A DNA stretch of 64,000 nucleotides from Jiulongibacter sediminis (GTDB lineage: Bacteria; Bacteroidota; Bacteroidia; Cytophagales; Spirosomataceae), in assembly GCF_001306455.1 (NCBI RefSeq), contig NZ_LGTQ01000010.1:62001-126000 (forward strand), read 5' to 3'. The position numbers and the translations under genes are program-made. Below are positions 60,015 to 64,000 of the stretch, one piece after another. Each line of letters opens with the position of its first letter. Positions within the stretch are counted from its first letter, which is position 1. The notes beneath the pieces are model-generated. The model made no database searches. It worked only from the letters and a program-made list of their open reading frames with translations, and was not told the DNA's origin.

Positions 60015-60980
60015 TTGGGAAGACTGACACATTATTTAAAGCAAACAGTTCACTTACTATTGGTAATGGTAAGTGTTTCTGTATATGCTCAGAATGATCC
60101 ACAGTTTACTCAGTATGTTTTTAATAGTATGTACCTAAACCCAGGTGCCACGGGCATGGGGGGGCGAACTGCTATTTCAGCAATTTACAGAACCCAATGG
60201 ACAGGGTACACAGGAACATTTGATGCAGGAGGTGCACCAGTAACACAGCAGGTTTCGGCCTCATTGCCTTTTAATGCTCTCAAAGGTGGACTTGGACTGT
60301 ATGCATCCAACGACCAGCTAGGCGGCGGCAGCACAAACAGGGAAATTTCAGCATCTTATGCTTTTCATAAGCGTATTGGCACTAATATTTTAGGGTTGGG
60401 CGTGGGAGCAGGTTTGTACTCAAGAATTCTGGATGGTGGCGAGTTCAGACCTCGGGAAGACAATGATCCTTCTATTCCTTCTTCAAGAGTAGCTCAAACT
60501 CAACCGGATTTTAGTGCAGGGGTGTTTTTATACAATCCTACTTACCAGTTAGGCTTGTCAATGAAACATATTAATCAACCTCTTTATGGTTTCTCAACAG
60601 AAACAGCACAAAGTCCTCTGCCGAGAACAATGTATCTCAATGGCAGTTTACTTATCGGTGTAACTTATACATTGGATGTGAGTCCGATGTTTGTAATAAA
60701 AAGTGATTTTAAAACAATTGCACCTGAAATGGGTGCATTAGTCACCTATAACTCTTCGCTTTGGGCAGGAGTTAATTACAGGTGGCAAGACGCGGCTTCT
60801 TTCCTAATAGGTGGTAATTTCCTGAATAATAAACTTCGAGCAGGATATGCCATGGACTACGTGGTTTTTGGTTCATCAGCCAAAGCCCCAACTTCACATG
60901 AAATTCTGCTTACCTATTATTTAAATCCCCCCCGATCCGGAAAGAAATCAATCATACGAACCCCGAGATACCGATACTGA
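60015..60980 (+). CDS. Type IX secretion PorP/SprF-family outer-membrane protein
   Basis: The 321-residue protein has a signal peptide (1-25, ending YAQ) and the family start NDPQFTQYVFNSMYLNPGATG, followed by beta strands of an outer-membrane barrel (GLGLYASNDQLGGGS, YQLGLSMKHINQPLYGF). PorP/SprF proteins attach substrates with type B sorting domains or work with the PorK-PorN ring. The start is a TTG at 60015, because the next ATG would lose most of the signal peptide. It is the first gene of the T9SS set porP-gldK-gldL-gldM. Two palindromes lie upstream. Confidence 0.9.
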   Translation: MGRLTHYLKQTVHLLLVMVSVSVYAQNDPQFTQYVFNSMYLNPGATGMGGRTAISAIYRTQWTGYTGTFDAGGAPVTQQVSASLPFNALKGGLGLYASNDQLGGGSTNREISASYAFHKRIGTNILGLGVGAGLYSRILDGGEFRPREDNDPSIPSSRVAQTQPDFSAGVFLYNPTYQLGLSMKHINQPLYGFSTETAQSPLPRTMYLNGSLLIGVTYTLDVSPMFVIKSDFKTIAPEMGALVTYNSSLWAGVNYRWQDAASFLIGGNFLNNKLRAGYAMDYVVFGSSAKAPTSHEILLTYYLNPPRSGKKSIIRTPRYRY

Positions 60981-61228
60981 TTAAGTAGTAGTATTTGATT
61001 TTCAGGGTTTAAAATGCTCATTTGATAAAGGTGAGGTCTGATAGGCTCTTATTGGCATGATTTGTGCAAAATAACCTGTGAGTTAAAGAATTTCTGAAGG
61101 TGCTCTTCCTAAAATTGAAGATTCTCAGAACTTTATTCGTATTCACAATAATCGAGAAACAGCCTACGTTTTTAGTCTGTTCTCAAAGAATAGAGACAAT
61201 TGTTAAATAAAATTAATCTACTTGTTTT

Positions 61229-62314
61229 ATGAACAAGCGACAAATGAAGACTCTTGCAAAAGCTTTGCTGGTAGCAGCTCCACTAGTTATGCTGCAGAGT
61301 TGTGGTTTCCTGAATAAGACCATGGAGAAAGTGGGGTTAGGCAAAAAAGGTGGGGGAGCCGGAGATCCACTTGACGGACTGGTAAATGGTGAAGTAGTAG
61401 CCACAGCCCGAAAAGGATGGAAACAAACCGCACCTACCGGAATGGTCCTTATTCCTTCAGGTTCATTTTTAATGGGCCAGGCTGATCAGGATATTCTTTC
61501 GTCAAGAGTAGCCATGAACAAAAGAGTGACCATCAATCCGTTCTACATGGATGACACCGAAATCACTAACCATGAGTATAGAACGTTTGTAAACTACATG
61601 CTTGCCGACTCTGTCTCTGTTCTCGGTGAGGAGTTCATTATGACAAAATTATATCCTGATAGCACAGTATGGAGTAGAGACTTCTCTTACCATAACGGCG
61701 ATCAGATGACAGAATACTACTTTGCCAGCCCGGCATTTGATATGTACCCTGTTGTAGGGGTTAGCTGGGATGCCGCAAACTACTATTCGCAATGGCGAAC
61801 AGAACAATATAATACATATAGAGAGGAAAACGGTCAGTTTAAGTCTCCATCATTCAGACTACCATCTGAAGCTGAATGGGAATGGGCTGCCCGAGGTGGA
61901 AAAGAAGGTGCCAAATATCCATGGGGTAACCCATATGTAGCCAATGGTAAAGGATGTTTCCTGGCTAACTTTAAACCTTATAGAGGAAACTACCGTGCAG
62001 ACGGTTATCCTTACACCAGCCCTGCAAACGCATTCAATCCTAATGATTACGGTCTATATAATATGGCAGGAAACGTTGCTGAATGGACTATTGACGCTTA
62101 TTCAGAATCTTATATTCCTTTGACATGGGACTTAAACCCATCTTATAAAGATGATGATGAGCCTAGAAAAGTAATCAAAGGCGGATCATGGAAAGATGTG
62201 GCCTACTACCTTGAAACCGGAACGGTAGCTTTCGAGTACCGTACAGCCACCCGTTCTTATATCGGTTTCAGAAATGTACTTGACAGACTTGGTTCTGTTC
62301 CTGGAAGAGAATAA
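61229..62314 (+). CDS. gldK: Gliding motility lipoprotein GldK
   Basis: GldK (PorK) forms with GldN the outer-membrane-associated periplasmic ring of the type IX secretion system. The 361-residue protein has a lipoprotein signal ending at MLQSC (Cys25) and an FGE-sulfatase/SUMF1-type domain (about 65-355; FRLPSEAEWEWAARGG, NVAEWTIDAY, VIKGGSWKDV). The fold is used structurally here. It follows the porP/sprF-like gene and precedes gldL, with a strong hairpin in between. The downstream order gldL, gldM is canonical. Confidence 0.95.
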   Translation: MNKRQMKTLAKALLVAAPLVMLQSCGFLNKTMEKVGLGKKGGGAGDPLDGLVNGEVVATARKGWKQTAPTGMVLIPSGSFLMGQADQDILSSRVAMNKRVTINPFYMDDTEITNHEYRTFVNYMLADSVSVLGEEFIMTKLYPDSTVWSRDFSYHNGDQMTEYYFASPAFDMYPVVGVSWDAANYYSQWRTEQYNTYREENGQFKSPSFRLPSEAEWEWAARGGKEGAKYPWGNPYVANGKGCFLANFKPYRGNYRADGYPYTSPANAFNPNDYGLYNMAGNVAEWTIDAYSESYIPLTWDLNPSYKDDDEPRKVIKGGSWKDVAYYLETGTVAFEYRTATRSYIGFRNVLDRLGSVPGRE

Positions 62315-62336
62315 TTCGAATAACAAGACATAACAC

Positions 62337-62363
62337 ACGGAGAATGAGAGTTCTCCGTTTTTT
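62337..62363 (+). terminator. Intrinsic terminator between gldK and gldL
   Basis: ACGGAGAA (62337-62344) pairs perfectly with TTCTCCGT (62351-62358) around a 6-nt loop and is followed by a run of T (62358-62363). It lies 22 bp after the gldK stop and 46 bp before gldL. Confidence 0.85.
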
Positions 62364-62409
62364 ACAACACTAATTTAAATCACAAATCATTTTTTAAACT
62401 AGAACTCTA

Positions 62410-63213
62410 ATGGCATCAAATCACGGACCTAGCTTTTTTTGGGATAAATTCATTCCTTCTGTATACAGTATCGGTGCAGCCTTCGTAATTATCGGGGCTA
62501 TGGGTAAAATCATGCACTACGACTGGGCAGGAACTCTCCTACCAGTTGCACTCTGTGTGGAAGCTCTCATTTTCGCTATTTACGCCGTACAGTCTTTTGT
62601 AAGACCAACGGTGGAGTATCAATGGGACAAAGTATATCCTGAACTTTCTGAAGATTACAGCGGCCCTATCGCTACTAAAAGTACATCTAATGTGGGCTTG
62701 ACATCTAAAATGGATGATATGCTGGGTTCTGCAGGAGTTGATTCTTCAGTTTTTGACAAACTGAAAGATGGCTTTAATAAACTGACTGATACAGTTTCTA
62801 ACCTTGGTGAAATTTCTGATGCTACAGTCGCTACCAAAGAATATGCTTCAAATGTTCAGGCTGCTTCTCAAAAAGTAGGTGAAATGAACAGTGCTTATGG
62901 TGTAGCCGTATCTGCTATGAATAGCATGGCTGATGCTACTAAAGATGCTCAGGAATATAGAGATCAGTTCCAGAAAATCACTCAAAACATGGGAGCTCTT
63001 AATGCTGTTTACGAGCTTGAACTTCAGGATACTAACAAACACCTGAAAGCCATGAATTCTTTCTACAGCAATTTGTCGTCGGCCATGAACGATATGTCTG
63101 AGGCTTCAAAAGATACGCAGCACTTTAAAGAGGAGTTAAATAAACTGACGAACAATCTAACCTCGTTGAACTCAGTTTACGGAAGCATGCTTTCTGCCAT
63201 GAAAGGCAACTGA
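62410..63213 (+). CDS. gldL: Gliding motility protein GldL
   Basis: GldL forms with GldM the proton-driven inner-membrane motor of gliding and type IX secretion. The 267-residue protein has two membrane helices (SVYSIGAAFVIIGAMGKIM, about 17-35, and LLPVALCVEALIFAIYAVQS, about 43-62). The glutamate in the second helix (Glu51) corresponds by position to the conserved one needed for proton use. A cytoplasmic coiled-coil part (about 95-265) follows, with repeated SAMN and DMSEA segments. gldM begins 50 bp downstream. Confidence 0.93.
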   Translation: MASNHGPSFFWDKFIPSVYSIGAAFVIIGAMGKIMHYDWAGTLLPVALCVEALIFAIYAVQSFVRPTVEYQWDKVYPELSEDYSGPIATKSTSNVGLTSKMDDMLGSAGVDSSVFDKLKDGFNKLTDTVSNLGEISDATVATKEYASNVQAASQKVGEMNSAYGVAVSAMNSMADATKDAQEYRDQFQKITQNMGALNAVYELELQDTNKHLKAMNSFYSNLSSAMNDMSEASKDTQHFKEELNKLTNNLTSLNSVYGSMLSAMKGN

Positions 63214-63263
63214 TAATTCCGACTCTCCTAAATAAAGTATAAACCATATAAAGAAAAGATATT

Positions 63264-64000
63264 ATGGCTGGTGGAAAAGAAACACCTCGTCAGAAGATGA
63301 TCGGAATGATGTACCTGGTACTAACAGCCATGTTAGCACTTCAGGTAAGTAATTCCATCCTTCAAAAATTCTTGACGATAGATAAAAGTTTAATAGCGGC
63401 AAATTCCTCCGCCTCTGAATCAAACGAAAGGCTGATCAGATCAATGGAAGAAGCTGTAGAAAATGCTGGAAATAAGCCTGAGTATGTAACTTTATTAGAA
63501 GTAGCTGATAAAGTAAAATCTGAAACTTCAGAAATAAACGCCTATATCAATGAGCTGAGAAATAGAATTATTGAAGAGGCTGGTCAGGGTTATGATGAAG
63601 AGACCGGTGAAATCAAAAATTTGGCTGAGGAAGAAAAAATTGCAAACATTTTCATAGGACCTGCCAACCAGAAAAGTGGTATTGGTTATGAATTGCAAAA
63701 CAAGCTAAGAGCATATACGGAGTCATTAAAAACGATGTCCGAGGGAAAAGTTTCCTTAACTGATCTTGCTCCTGATGCTAAAGACGATCCGGCTTATGCC
63801 AACGTAAAAGATCCCGGTGAAATCAATAAAGATTTCGCAGAGGCTATGTTTGCCAGTACTCCTGTACCTGCGGCTTTGGCAGCTTTGAGTCAAAAACAAT
63901 CAGAAATTAAAAGACAAGAAACTGAAGTTTTGAGTTATCTGGCTTCTTTAGTGGGTGCCAAAGAAATCAAGTTTGACAAGATTTTTGCGGTTGTAATTCC
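63264..64000 (+). CDS. gldM: Gliding motility protein GldM, N-terminal part (cut by window edge)
   Basis: GldM spans the periplasm from GldL to the GldKN ring. The visible 245 codons start with MAGGKETPRQKMIG, then one membrane helix (about 13-35, MMYLVLTAMLALQVSNSIL) and the beginning of the D1 helical periplasmic domain (EINAYINELRNRI, AALAALSQKQSEIK). The start codon ATG at 63264 follows gldL by 50 bp. The reading frame is open to position 64000, so the rest is outside. Confidence 0.93.
   Translation, partial: MAGGKETPRQKMIGMMYLVLTAMLALQVSNSILQKFLTIDKSLIAANSSASESNERLIRSMEEAVENAGNKPEYVTLLEVADKVKSETSEINAYINELRNRIIEEAGQGYDEETGEIKNLAEEEKIANIFIGPANQKSGIGYELQNKLRAYTESLKTMSEGKVSLTDLAPDAKDDPAYANVKDPGEINKDFAEAMFASTPVPAALAALSQKQSEIKRQETEVLSYLASLVGAKEIKFDKIFAVVI

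Noticed and set aside
1-64000. Search for tRNA, rRNA, insertion sequences, integrases, phage genes and defence systems
   Set aside because: No cloverleaf sequence, transposase, recombinase or restriction gene was recognised on either strand; the window looks like stable core chromosome apart from the giant gene.

Overview
This 64 kb window is chromosomal DNA from a Bacteroidota bacterium, most likely a gliding or surface-associated member of the Cytophagales. The evidence is the start of a gliding/type IX secretion (T9SS) operon (porP/sprF-like, gldK, gldL, gldM) at the right edge, a PorE-like OmpA protein, proteins with T9SS C-terminal sorting domains, a hybrid two-component regulator with an AraC output, and promoters of the Bacteroidota type (-7 box TAnnTTTG, -33 TTG/TTTG). 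Shine-Dalgarno sites are not prominent. I see no tRNA, rRNA, IS element, prophage or CRISPR array. I recognise 48 coding genes, two of them cut by the window edges.

Layout. 1-9 kb: a truncated polyprenyl synthase, a patatin-like lipase, a minus-strand HAD/VOC/MFS operon, uvrA with small followers, and an amidohydrolase. 9-20 kb: a T9SS cargo protein, an esterase, the PorE-like protein, uvrB, an OmpA lipoprotein, a DUF2461 protein, a TonB-dependent receptor and a thioredoxin-like protein. 20-24 kb: phosphate uptake, with a PiT transporter, a second membrane protein that I read as a divergent PiT relative, and an OprO/P-type porin. 24-32 kb: gpmI with an M16 peptidase, a CBS protein, a sulfatase with a DUF1801 protein, trmL, and an NfeD/stomatin pair. 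32-37 kb: a pseudouridine synthase with a very long disordered N-terminus, a Lys/Glu/Ala-rich helical protein, a second T9SS cargo protein, a small basic protein and sucD.

36.9-50.2 kb is the most distinctive part. A 7TMR-DISM hybrid histidine kinase with an AraC output is followed by a free-standing LytTR DNA-binding protein and then a 3,217-residue repetitive surface protein. A 36-bp sequence (30 of 36 positions identical) occurs upstream of both the LytTR gene and the giant gene. Each copy fits a LytTR direct repeat with a 12-bp spacer, and each is followed after 19-20 bp by the same weak -7-like box (GAnnTTTG). I infer that the LytTR protein activates itself and the giant surface protein.

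50-57 kb holds a small lipoprotein, a NagZ-like GH3 domain fused to a serine hydrolase, and oxyR divergent from an ankyrin-repeat gene. A perfect OxyR half-operator overlaps the oxyR -7 box. A MoxR/Mg-chelatase-like ATPase follows. 57-64 kb is one plus-strand run: mgsA, a DUF4271 membrane protein, hemD, porP/sprF-like, gldK, gldL, gldM. It has two palindromes in front of porP and an intrinsic terminator between gldK and gldL.

All functions are assigned by reading motifs and family resemblance. No database search was run, and residue positions are hand counts.
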